From the NCBI GenBank assembly GCA_937120495.1, contig CAKZJW010000094.1:1-33459 (forward strand): DNA of 33,459 bases, given 5' to 3'. Origin of the DNA: an uncultured Oligoflexia bacterium. Its GTDB lineage: Bacteria; Bdellovibrionota; Bacteriovoracia; Bacteriovoracales; Bacteriovoracaceae. Every line of letters begins with the position of its first letter. Position 1 is the stretch's first letter. Below, piece after piece: positions 24,510-31,315 of this stretch. Under the pieces are notes generated by a model. That model ran no database searches. It was not told the origin of the DNA and saw only the letters and a list, made by a program, of their open reading frames with translations. A program made the translations under genes and the position numbers.

Positions 24510-25784
24510 ATGGATCAATTATTTAATAAATATAATATAAATGTTCCAAGGTATACAAGTTACCCAACTATTATGTCTTGGAATAATGAAAAGTGTTCTT
24601 CTGATTGGACAACACATGTTAATCGGCAAGATGAGATTGATTTATACTTTCATATTCCATTTTGTTCGGAGCTTTGTTGGTACTGCGGTTGTAATCGAAA
24701 GATAACAAGAGATAGTAGCCAGATAGATTTATACACAGAATATTTATTAAAAGAGTGGAAACTCCTAGAAGCCAAAAGCTCTAAAGTTAAATCTGTTCAC
24801 TTTGGTGGTGGTACACCCAATGCTTTATCCATTAAAAATTTTAAAAGCCTTTATCAAAATATAATACCTGAAAGTGCAGAACTCTCTATTGAGCTTGATC
24901 CAAGAACTCTTGAAGAGGGCTTATTGACTTATCTAAGTTCTAAGAATTTAAAACATGCATCATTTGGAATTCAAGATTTTGATGTAGATGTGCAAAATGC
25001 CATAAATCGCTATCAACCATTTGATTTAGTAGAGAAGGTTGTTTCTGACTTAAGAAGCCAGTCTGATTGCTCTATTAATTTTGATTTAATTTATGGATTA
25101 CCAAAACAAAGTATTGATTCAATTCATGAAACAATTGTAAAAGTTAAGAAATTGAACCCTGATTATATTGCCCTTTATAGCTATGCTCATTTGCCGAGAA
25201 TGTTTCCAGCTCAAAAATTGATTAAGGATGCAGATCTGAAAAATGGTAAATCAAAAAGGGAGCTATACGAGTATGCAAAAAAAGAGCTTGAAAGTGTTGG
25301 CTATGTTGAAATTGGCCTTGATCACTTTGCTCTTAAAGATTCAAAACTTCATAAGGCAAGTCTTAGACGATCTCTTAAAAGATCTTTTATGGGATACACA
25401 GAAAAAAAGACACAAACTCTTGTCGGAATTGGTGCTTCTTCAATTTCTGAAGGGGCTGACTTTTATTTACAAAACGCAAAATCAATCAAAGAATACTTTG
25501 AATTTTTAGATAGCGGTAAACTTCCGTTTGTTAAAACTCATCTTATGAGTAATGAAGATAAAGAATCAAAAAGAATCATAAATGAATTAATGTGTAATCT
25601 CTATATCGATAAAAGAGATGTTCAAGAAGGAACATGCCTAAATGAATATCTTGATGATAAGCTTTTAGAAGAGCACGGAGATACTTATCTAATCAGCAGT
25701 ATCGGGCGTCCATTTTTAAGAAATATAGCGAGTACATTCGATCAATATCTTGTGAGTGAAACATCTTTTAGTAAGAGTTTGTAA
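24510..25784 (+). CDS. hemN: Oxygen-independent coproporphyrinogen III dehydrogenase
   Basis: A radical-SAM enzyme that makes protoporphyrinogen IX without oxygen, as required when respiring nitrate. The 424-aa product opens with YNINVPRYTSYPT, characteristic of true HemN. Cluster ligands Cys52, 56 and 59 plus the extra Cys61 are in CSELCWYCGCN, followed by HFGGGTPN and, later, YGLPKQ and the GLDHFAL motif. These features separate it from HemW. It is a little shorter than the E. coli enzyme at the C-terminus. It follows the cytochrome c gene by 6 nt and its product feeds HemJ, encoded just before. It converges on the gene at 25788, 3 nt apart. Confidence 0.93.
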   Translation: MDQLFNKYNINVPRYTSYPTIMSWNNEKCSSDWTTHVNRQDEIDLYFHIPFCSELCWYCGCNRKITRDSSQIDLYTEYLLKEWKLLEAKSSKVKSVHFGGGTPNALSIKNFKSLYQNIIPESAELSIELDPRTLEEGLLTYLSSKNLKHASFGIQDFDVDVQNAINRYQPFDLVEKVVSDLRSQSDCSINFDLIYGLPKQSIDSIHETIVKVKKLNPDYIALYSYAHLPRMFPAQKLIKDADLKNGKSKRELYEYAKKELESVGYVEIGLDHFALKDSKLHKASLRRSLKRSFMGYTEKKTQTLVGIGASSISEGADFYLQNAKSIKEYFEFLDSGKLPFVKTHLMSNEDKESKRIINELMCNLYIDKRDVQEGTCLNEYLDDKLLEEHGDTYLISSIGRPFLRNIASTFDQYLVSETSFSKSL

Positions 25785-25787
25785 AAG

Positions 25788-26897
25788 CTACTTAATCAGT
25801 TTCTTATAACTTTCTAGTTCTAGTAAAATTGCTCGTGGGATATGTGTTCCAGAGCTTCCTGTGAATCCCATCTCAACAGATTTTTTTAAGTTCTTGTAAC
25901 ATTTTTTTGCAAATGGGCTCTGAGGGTATTTAGAGATACACTCTTTATAATACAGCTCACCAAGAGAGTAGGTATCAAGGGCAGTATACTTATTTTCAAC
26001 CGCCCCTCTCCAGTAAAGAGCTTCTGCAATTTTTTTACTCTCAGGGTTTAGAAGGATGAATTCAGAAAGAATACTCTTCATTTGTGCCATTGTTACAATA
26101 TCTTTTTGTGTTGAAAAGTAGATATTCGATAGAGTTTTTTCAATTGGCTTTAAAAACTTCTTTAATAACTTTGAGAGCTTCTTTTCTGAAATTCGTGAAA
26201 TATCAATTCCTTCCCATCTTTTTAGCGATTTTTTTATACTACCTGTATAAGCATCAATTAATAATGTGTAATTTGAGTGAAGCTTCAGTGAACTAAGATA
26301 GTTTAAAAGCTTCTTCTTCTTATTATTAAGCTTTGATAATTGAATGGATGTGAGAAGGTTTAACTTTGTTTCTATTGCTCTAAAGTCTTTTCCTCGAATT
26401 ATATCTTTTTGAACTTCATTCTTTAGAATTGAGCTTGCATGTTCGTAGTCCCTTAGAAGAAGGGCCATATTAAGTCTGTCATGAAATTCTTCTTTTTCGT
26501 AAGACTTTCTTTTTTTTACTGCTTTAAATGCTGTTGATGGAAGCTGTGAATGGCACGCAATACAAGTCGAAATAAGATTCTTCACTCGATAATCAGTATA
26601 GGCGTCCTCTCCTTTATTATGGGCAACCTTAATCTCTCTAAAAGATTTCTCTAGTGTTTCTCTGATGGGAGTCATTGCTGGTGAGTCTATTAGTTTCTTA
26701 AAGCGTGCGCTTAAAAGAAATCTTTCAAGATCCTTTATTGTTTTTTCTTTTTCTTTCTTCTCTAACTTCCCATTGAATAACTTAACATAACTTGTGAAGA
26801 TGTTTTGCATATGAAACTTCATATTCTCTTTAGCAAAAGATGTAGTGCTTGAAAGAATTATTGTGACAAGTAAAGAATGAAAGATAAAAGCTCTGAT
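25788..26897 (-). CDS. Secreted monohaem helical-repeat protein, putative ATC start
   Basis: Not recognised as a named family. Reading from ATC 26897 gives 369 aa: signal peptide MRAFIFHSLLVTIILSSTTS then FA (initiator Met assumed) before KEN, one haem motif CIACH at 112-116 and a long helical C-terminal part resembling TPR-like repeats (ALYWRGAVENKYT, YSLGELYYKECISKYPQ). The first in-frame ATG, at 26822, removes the whole signal peptide, yet a CxxCH protein must be exported. No ATG, GTG or TTG lies in frame between 26822 and the upstream stop. AAGGAG at 26904-26909 sits 6 nt before ATC 26895-26897, so an AUC start is proposed. A CRP/FNR-type site (26960-26973) with TAAAAT (26931-26936) lies upstream. 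Confidence 0.72.
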   Translation of the reverse strand: MRAFIFHSLLVTIILSSTTSFAKENMKFHMQNIFTSYVKLFNGKLEKKEKEKTIKDLERFLLSARFKKLIDSPAMTPIRETLEKSFREIKVAHNKGEDAYTDYRVKNLISTCIACHSQLPSTAFKAVKKRKSYEKEEFHDRLNMALLLRDYEHASSILKNEVQKDIIRGKDFRAIETKLNLLTSIQLSKLNNKKKKLLNYLSSLKLHSNYTLLIDAYTGSIKKSLKRWEGIDISRISEKKLSKLLKKFLKPIEKTLSNIYFSTQKDIVTMAQMKSILSEFILLNPESKKIAEALYWRGAVENKYTALDTYSLGELYYKECISKYPQSPFAKKCYKNLKKSVEMGFTGSSGTHIPRAILLELESYKKLIK

Positions 26898-26930
26898 AGT
26901 ATGCTCCTTGGGTAATAAACCTAAGCTTTT

Positions 26931-27023
26931 ATTTTAATACAATTTTAGCCATTCGAATAATGATATTTATCAGTAAAAAGAAACTGCTTAATCATGTGGA
27001 AGACTATAAGTTTCCTTTAATAT
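26931..27023. promoter_or_regulatory. Divergent CRP/FNR-type control region
   Basis: The full site ATGA-TATTTA-TCAG (26960-26973) has leftward TAAAAT (26931-26936) 33 bp from its centre, for the haem protein. Rightward, TAATAT (27018-27023) lies 32 bp from a degraded second site, AACT-GCTTAA-TCAT (26982-26995), whose right half and spacer match the norC operator. The two sites, 22 bp apart centre to centre, would lie at about -63.5 and -41.5 for the CBS-HPF-kinase operon. Confidence 0.6.
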
Positions 27024-27044
27024 ATACTTATTAAGGAGAAAACA

Positions 27045-27455
27045 ATGAATTTATCTCAGTTTAGTATAGATGATTTTACAAGCCCAATCGATATTGTTGC
27101 ACATCCAGATGACTCTATCCATCAATTAAAAAAGAAGATTAAAACAGTTACTTATAGACATATACCAGTTGTCTCTAAGGGAGAAGTTGTTGGGATTTTA
27201 TCTGATAGGGATTTTAAAATTCTTCAATTAATCCCAGAGCATCAAGATGTAAGGATTCGAGAAATTATGCATGATGATGTTTACACTGTCTTTGAGGGAT
27301 CGAGGATGGAGGAGGTAGCCTTTGAGATGTCAAAACGAAAAATTGGATCAGCCATTGTGAAAAAAGCAAGCGGAGAAGTTGAGGGAATATTTACAACAAC
27401 TGACGCATTAAATGCTTTAATCGAAATTTTAAGAGGAGACGTTAATGAGAACTAG
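27045..27455 (+). CDS. Second CBS-pair protein, first gene of the regulator operon
   Basis: A 136-aa protein of two CBS domains: KIKTVTYRHIPVVSKGEVVGILSDRDFKIL and MSKRKIGSAIVKKASGEVEGIFTTTDALNAL. It closely parallels the CBS protein at 16191-16577. CBS pairs usually sense adenine nucleotides, so it may report energy state to the proteins encoded beside it (inference). AAGGAG sits 8 nt before the ATG with a predicted 15-nt leader. Its stop overlaps the start of the hibernation-factor gene by 11 nt, indicating an operon CBS-HPF-kinase-regulator. Confidence 0.9.
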   Translation: MNLSQFSIDDFTSPIDIVAHPDDSIHQLKKKIKTVTYRHIPVVSKGEVVGILSDRDFKILQLIPEHQDVRIREIMHDDVYTVFEGSRMEEVAFEMSKRKIGSAIVKKASGEVEGIFTTTDALNALIEILRGDVNEN

Positions 27456-27759
27456 TATCAGCTTTAAGCAAACAGAAAGATCTGAAGCCATAGAGAGCTT
27501 AATTGAACAAAAACTAAAACATTTTGAGAAATATGACCATCAAAAAAATTCACACATAGAATGGGTCTGTAACGCAAATGAAAAACTTCATACTTCAGAG
27601 GTAAATCTTCATATGGAAAACACTATTTTTCATACAAAGGTTGAAAGTAATGATCTTTATAAAACAATTGATATTGCAATCTCAAAGCTAGATAGCCAAA
27701 TAAGAAAACACTCAGATAAGGCAAAAGATCATTTAAGTGATGTGAAAAATAGGGTATAG
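27445..27759 (+). CDS. Ribosome hibernation factor, short HPF/RaiA type
   Basis: A 104-aa protein of the HPF/RaiA family that binds the 30S A/P-site region and silences ribosomes in slow-growing cells. The pattern TERSEAIESLIEQKLKHFEKYD, then HTSEVNLHMENTIFHTKVESNDLYKTIDIAISKLDSQIRKHSDK, is the family beta-alpha-beta layout. It lacks the long C-terminal dimerisation domain, so it is the short form. The ATG overlaps the upstream CBS stop. Position between a CBS sensor and a two-component system suggests translation is throttled when oxygen or energy falls (inference). Confidence 0.9.
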   Translation: MRTSISFKQTERSEAIESLIEQKLKHFEKYDHQKNSHIEWVCNANEKLHTSEVNLHMENTIFHTKVESNDLYKTIDIAISKLDSQIRKHSDKAKDHLSDVKNRV

Positions 27760-27766
27760 TTTTTGA

Positions 27767-28981
27767 ATGAAATTACATTCTAAATCTGACGCAATTTTTA
27801 AGTACTCTAGTATTGGTATCATCGTAACGGATAAGGAGGGGATTATCTTGGATATTAATCCCGCGGCAGAAAAAATCTTTGGCTATGACTCAGGAGAGTT
27901 AGTTGGAAGAGTCATAGAATCATTAGTTCAAAGTCAAATAAAACAAAAGCATGTCGAATATAGAGATTCTTATATGGAGAACCCAACACCGCGCTCCATG
28001 GGCATAAATCGTGACCTAAAAGCTGTGAAGAAAGATGGGAGTCAATTTCCAGTTGAAGTTGGTCTCTGTTCCTATGATATAGATGGAGAGCTTAATATTG
28101 TAAGTTTTGTAAATGATATTACCGAGAGAAAGAAAAATGAAAATGAGCTTTCTCAATTCGCAGAAAATCTTGAGATTCAGGTAAATAAACGAACAAAAGA
28201 ATTATCTGAGGCGTTAATTGAATTAAATCATACAAATAATTCATTAAAAGAAAGTGAGCAGAAGGTTATTGAGGCTCTAGAATCTGAAAAAAACTTAAAT
28301 GAATTGAAGTCTCGTTTTGTTTCGATGGCTTCTCATGAATTTAGAACTCCGTTGGCTGGCATTTTGACATCAGTCTCTTTGATTGAAAAGTATAAAGAAC
28401 TTGAACGTCCCGATAAGATGGACAAGCATATAACATCAATTAAACGATCTGTTCGAAACTTAACAAATATTCTAGGAGATTTTTTATCTTTAGATAAGTT
28501 AGAGGGTGGTGAGATTAAAGCGAATAAATCATTCTTTAATCCTCTAGAGCTTATTGAACAAATTGTTGAAGATATGAAAGATATGGCTCAGGCGGGACAG
28601 CAAATTCATTTGAATTCAAAGGGTGGATCCAAAAATATTTTCCAAGATAAAGAGATGCTAAGAAATATTCTTCTTAACTTGCTAAACAATGCAATTAAAT
28701 ATTCTGGAGAGAGTGCTCTTATTGAAGTTTATTTTGATTTAGGCGACGAACAGCTTGTAATGTCTATTAAGGATAATGGGATGGGGATTCCTCAAGAGGA
28801 CCAGCATAACCTGTTTAAGAGGTTTTTTAGAGCAAAGAACGCATTAAACCTTGATGGAACAGGTCTAGGATTAAATATTGTTAATAATTATATTAAACTT
28901 ATGAATGGTAGTATAGAATTTGTTAGTGCGCAGGATAAGGGCACAACATTTACGATTACTTTACCTGTAGGGGAAATATGA
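27767..28981 (+). CDS. Soluble PAS histidine kinase, possibly FixL-like
   Basis: A 404-aa cytoplasmic sensor kinase with no membrane span. Domains: PAS about 5-120, coiled linker 122-180, HisKA with His190 in MASHEFRTPL, HATPase about 290-400 with NLLNNAIKYS, DNGMGIP and GTGLGLNIV. The PAS segment aligns without gaps to the haem pocket of Bradyrhizobium FixL from memory: His62 at the proximal His200 position, Gly79-Ile80 and Arg82 at the distal Arg220 position; the FixL residues equivalent to Arg206 and His214 differ. Many non-haem PAS domains also have this His, so haem binding is a hypothesis. The stop overlaps the ATG of the response regulator. Confidence 0.9.
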   Translation: MKLHSKSDAIFKYSSIGIIVTDKEGIILDINPAAEKIFGYDSGELVGRVIESLVQSQIKQKHVEYRDSYMENPTPRSMGINRDLKAVKKDGSQFPVEVGLCSYDIDGELNIVSFVNDITERKKNENELSQFAENLEIQVNKRTKELSEALIELNHTNNSLKESEQKVIEALESEKNLNELKSRFVSMASHEFRTPLAGILTSVSLIEKYKELERPDKMDKHITSIKRSVRNLTNILGDFLSLDKLEGGEIKANKSFFNPLELIEQIVEDMKDMAQAGQQIHLNSKGGSKNIFQDKEMLRNILLNLLNNAIKYSGESALIEVYFDLGDEQLVMSIKDNGMGIPQEDQHNLFKRFFRAKNALNLDGTGLGLNIVNNYIKLMNGSIEFVSAQDKGTTFTITLPVGEI

Positions 28982-30039
28982 AAAAGATACTTCTTGTTGA
29001 AGATGACAAGATAATGCGTGAAAATACTGCTGAAATACTTGAACTTGCTGGCTATGATGTGCAGGTTGCTGAGGATGGAAAGGTTGCAGTCGAATGTACA
29101 AGAGACCGTGTTCCAGATCTTATTATTTGCGATATTATGATGCCAAAACTTGATGGTTATGGAGTTCTTCATATTCTATCTAAAGACGATGCTACTTCAT
29201 CAATCCCCTTTATATTTCTTACAGCTAAAGCAGATCGTTCTGATATGCGAAAAGGTATGGAGCTTGGAGCTGATGATTATTTAACTAAGCCGTTTGATGA
29301 AACAGAGCTTCTAAATGCAATTGAAGCAAGGTTTAGAAAAAGAAATCAGTTGGAAGATAAGTTTTCAAAAAATATTGAAGGTGTTCAGTCTTTTTTAGAT
29401 GCCGCTCGTGGTATCGAAGAGCTTGAAAATCTATCCGCAGATATTAAAATATTCAAATATAAAAAGAAGCAAATTGTTTTCAGTGCTGGAGACGACGCTC
29501 AATACTTATATTTTATAGTAAGCGGAAAAGTTAAGACATTTAGAAATCACGAAGATGGTAAAGAGTACTTGGGGAATATTTATAAAAATGGAGATTTCTT
29601 TGGAATAAGTAACTTATTTGAAAATACTCCTTATGAAGGAACTGCCGTTGTATTAGAAAATGCAGAACTGAAGAAAATTCCAAAAACAGATTTTTTAACA
29701 CTCGCTTATCAAAATGTTGAAGTCGCTAAAAAATTTATGCAACTACTAGCAAATAATGTTGAAGAAAAAGAAAAGCTACTTATCGGTATGGCTTATAACT
29801 CAGTTCGAAAAAGAACAGCGGAGGCGCTTTTAATTTTAAATGAAAAATTTAAGGACTCGATTAGTAATAAGTCGGGAGCGATTTCAATTACACGAGACGA
29901 CTTGGCTAATATGGCCGGAACAGCAACAGAAACTGTTATAAGGTGTCTAGGTGAGTTAAAAGAAGATGGTTATATTGATATTCAAGGTCGAAAAATTGTA
30001 GTTTTAGACTCTGCTGGACTAAAAAATTATAAATATTGA
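28978..30039 (+). CDS. Response regulator with CRP/FNR-type output (REC-CRP fusion)
   Basis: A 353-aa transcription factor joining a receiver to a CRP-like module. REC 1-120 has phospho-acceptor Asp52 in CDIMMPKLDG, Thr82 and Lys104 (LTKPFDE). A cNMP-like barrel spans about 150-250 but lacks the Arg-Ser pair that binds cAMP, and there are no FNR-type N-terminal cysteines. The winged helix at about 275-345 has the recognition helix TATETVIRC: Glu318 and Arg322 match the CRP Glu181/Arg185 and FNR Glu209/Arg213 pair that read the TGA core, while CRP Arg180 is Thr317. That predicts an xTGA-N6-TCAx site, as repeated through this window. It is co-transcribed with the kinase (ATGA overlap) and is probably its partner. 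Confidence 0.92.
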   Translation: MKKILLVEDDKIMRENTAEILELAGYDVQVAEDGKVAVECTRDRVPDLIICDIMMPKLDGYGVLHILSKDDATSSIPFIFLTAKADRSDMRKGMELGADDYLTKPFDETELLNAIEARFRKRNQLEDKFSKNIEGVQSFLDAARGIEELENLSADIKIFKYKKKQIVFSAGDDAQYLYFIVSGKVKTFRNHEDGKEYLGNIYKNGDFFGISNLFENTPYEGTAVVLENAELKKIPKTDFLTLAYQNVEVAKKFMQLLANNVEEKEKLLIGMAYNSVRKRTAEALLILNEKFKDSISNKSGAISITRDDLANMAGTATETVIRCLGELKEDGYIDIQGRKIVVLDSAGLKNYKY

Positions 30040-30082
30040 TATTCGTCATATAAATCGAGACTTGATCTGGGTAGGATCAAGT
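30036..30082 (+). promoter_or_regulatory. CRP/FNR-type promoter with overlapping hairpin
   Basis: TTGA-TATTCG-TCAT at 30036-30049 overlaps the regulator stop codon. TAGGAT at 30072-30077 lies 32 bp from its centre and six bases before ATG 30084. The same AGGA could be a ribosome-binding site for read-through mRNA. An 8-bp inverted repeat (ACTTGATC 30060-30067, GATCAAGT 30075-30082) covers the -10 and would hide that site in longer transcripts. Confidence 0.65.
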
Positions 30083-30083
30083 A

Positions 30084-30509
30084 ATGAAAAAAGACATCTT
30101 ATTATTTACAGATAAAACTTTAAACCCTGCAAAGGTTAGCTTCTATTTAAATTCACTCTTTCATAGTGGACAGGAGATATCGTTAACGATACTAGGCTCT
30201 TATTGTGTTTCTGATAGTGATCCAGAGAAAGTAATTTACGAGAATGACAAAACTAAAGAAAACTTAAAAACAAACCTTCAAAAAACTAAAGAATTTCTAG
30301 ATCATTCAGAAAAAACATATAAGTTAAGTACAGAGACGATGATTAAGATGGGAACACCAATAAATATATTGCCTGATCTACTTGAAGAAAAGTCTTTTGA
30401 TTTTCTTGTACTTAAGAAAGTCGATACTGCTGTTGTTGAATCTGTTGTTGATAAAATTGCAGGCTCTAAGAATCATTTACCTTTGATTCTCTTTTCTCCT
30501 AAAATTTAA
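30084..30509 (+). CDS. Usp-like small cytoplasmic protein
   Basis: A 141-aa protein with the alternating strand-helix layout of the universal stress protein fold: ILLFTDKT start, EISLTILGSYCV strand, a helical middle rich in Lys/Glu, an METMIKMGTP-like strand (actual residues TETMIKMGTP), FDFLVLKK and a final PLILFSPK strand. The ATP-binding glycine motif is not evident, so it would be a non-nucleotide-binding type if Usp at all. It follows the regulator gene by 44 nt, with its own CRP/FNR-type promoter and a predicted +1 at the ATG. The 3' end overlaps the convergent nuclease gene by 4 nt. Confidence 0.65.
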   Translation: MKKDILLFTDKTLNPAKVSFYLNSLFHSGQEISLTILGSYCVSDSDPEKVIYENDKTKENLKTNLQKTKEFLDHSEKTYKLSTETMIKMGTPINILPDLLEEKSFDFLVLKKVDTAVVESVVDKIAGSKNHLPLILFSPKI

Positions 30510-31315
30510 TTTGGCCGTGTTAAAATTTTAACTTCCTGAAGAATTTTTTCTATTTTTTGAGGCTCAACACCCTCCTCTTCTAAGGTTTCTGCTGAGACTT
30601 GCTTAATAGTCACAATTCCTTTTTGAAGAAGTGCCTTTTTATGTTTTAAGCTCAGAGACCTAAGGCTTGTAACTGGATAGACCTTATATTTCTTTATCAT
30701 ATCGAGAAGAGAAGTACATGAGGGATCATTTAATGAGTAGAGCTTCATTCCAACGCCCTTTGCATAGGCAACGGCATCTTTAGAAAATGGAGTATTTGAT
30801 AAAAGAGCGTAATCAACCTTAAAGTCTAGATTTGCTTGGAGGTCCATCCATCTAGAATTGACATAAAGAGGTATTTTGACGTCGTTTTTTTGAGACTTAT
30901 TAGAGTGAAATTTGCATTCACAATATAAAATATTATCTTCTCTTTTGGCAACAACATCAATCTCGTGCCTAACAAATTTACCTTCCTTTACGACTGAGAC
31001 TTCAATTTCATAACCTTTAGCTTTTAGTATTTGTGCACAAAGTTTTTCAAAAGGATATCCTGTGGGCCCAAGAGCATAGACAGCTCTTTTTAAATTATAA
31101 TTTGCGGCATAGGTTTTTGATTGCTTTAGAATGAGTTTATATGTTTTAGTGCACAGCTGAGCGGTAGTGAAATAATTATTAATGTTACCAAGACCCTTTA
31201 TGATTGAGGGGATATGCTCTGCAGGAAGTTCACTTCTTGCAATACTGTCTTTATATTTTTGTATATCAAATTGCTCATAACCTTTTGAGCGCTTCTTTAG
31301 TAAATTAGGAGTCAT
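30506..31315 (-). CDS. ATP-cone protein with Mrr-like nuclease domain
   Basis: A 269-aa protein of three parts. Residues 1-85 form an ATP-cone, the nucleotide-sensing module of ribonucleotide reductases and NrdR (KKRSKGYEQFDIQKYKDSI...). Residues 86-200 are a PD-(D/E)xK nuclease of the Mrr type: Glu90, Asp120 in HEIDVV, and Glu133-x-Lys135 in CECK. Residues 210-269 look like helix-hairpin-helix repeats (HKKALLQKGIVTIKQVS, LEEEGVEPQKIEKIL) that may bind DNA or RNA. The ATG overlaps the metallo-beta-lactamase stop by 4 nt. No methyltransferase is nearby, so an ordinary restriction system is unlikely; nucleotide-regulated DNA/RNA processing is an inference. Confidence 0.82.
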   Translation of the reverse strand: MTPNLLKKRSKGYEQFDIQKYKDSIARSELPAEHIPSIIKGLGNINNYFTTAQLCTKTYKLILKQSKTYAANYNLKRAVYALGPTGYPFEKLCAQILKAKGYEIEVSVVKEGKFVRHEIDVVAKREDNILYCECKFHSNKSQKNDVKIPLYVNSRWMDLQANLDFKVDYALLSNTPFSKDAVAYAKGVGMKLYSLNDPSCTSLLDMIKKYKVYPVTSLRSLSLKHKKALLQKGIVTIKQVSAETLEEEGVEPQKIEKILQEVKILTRPN

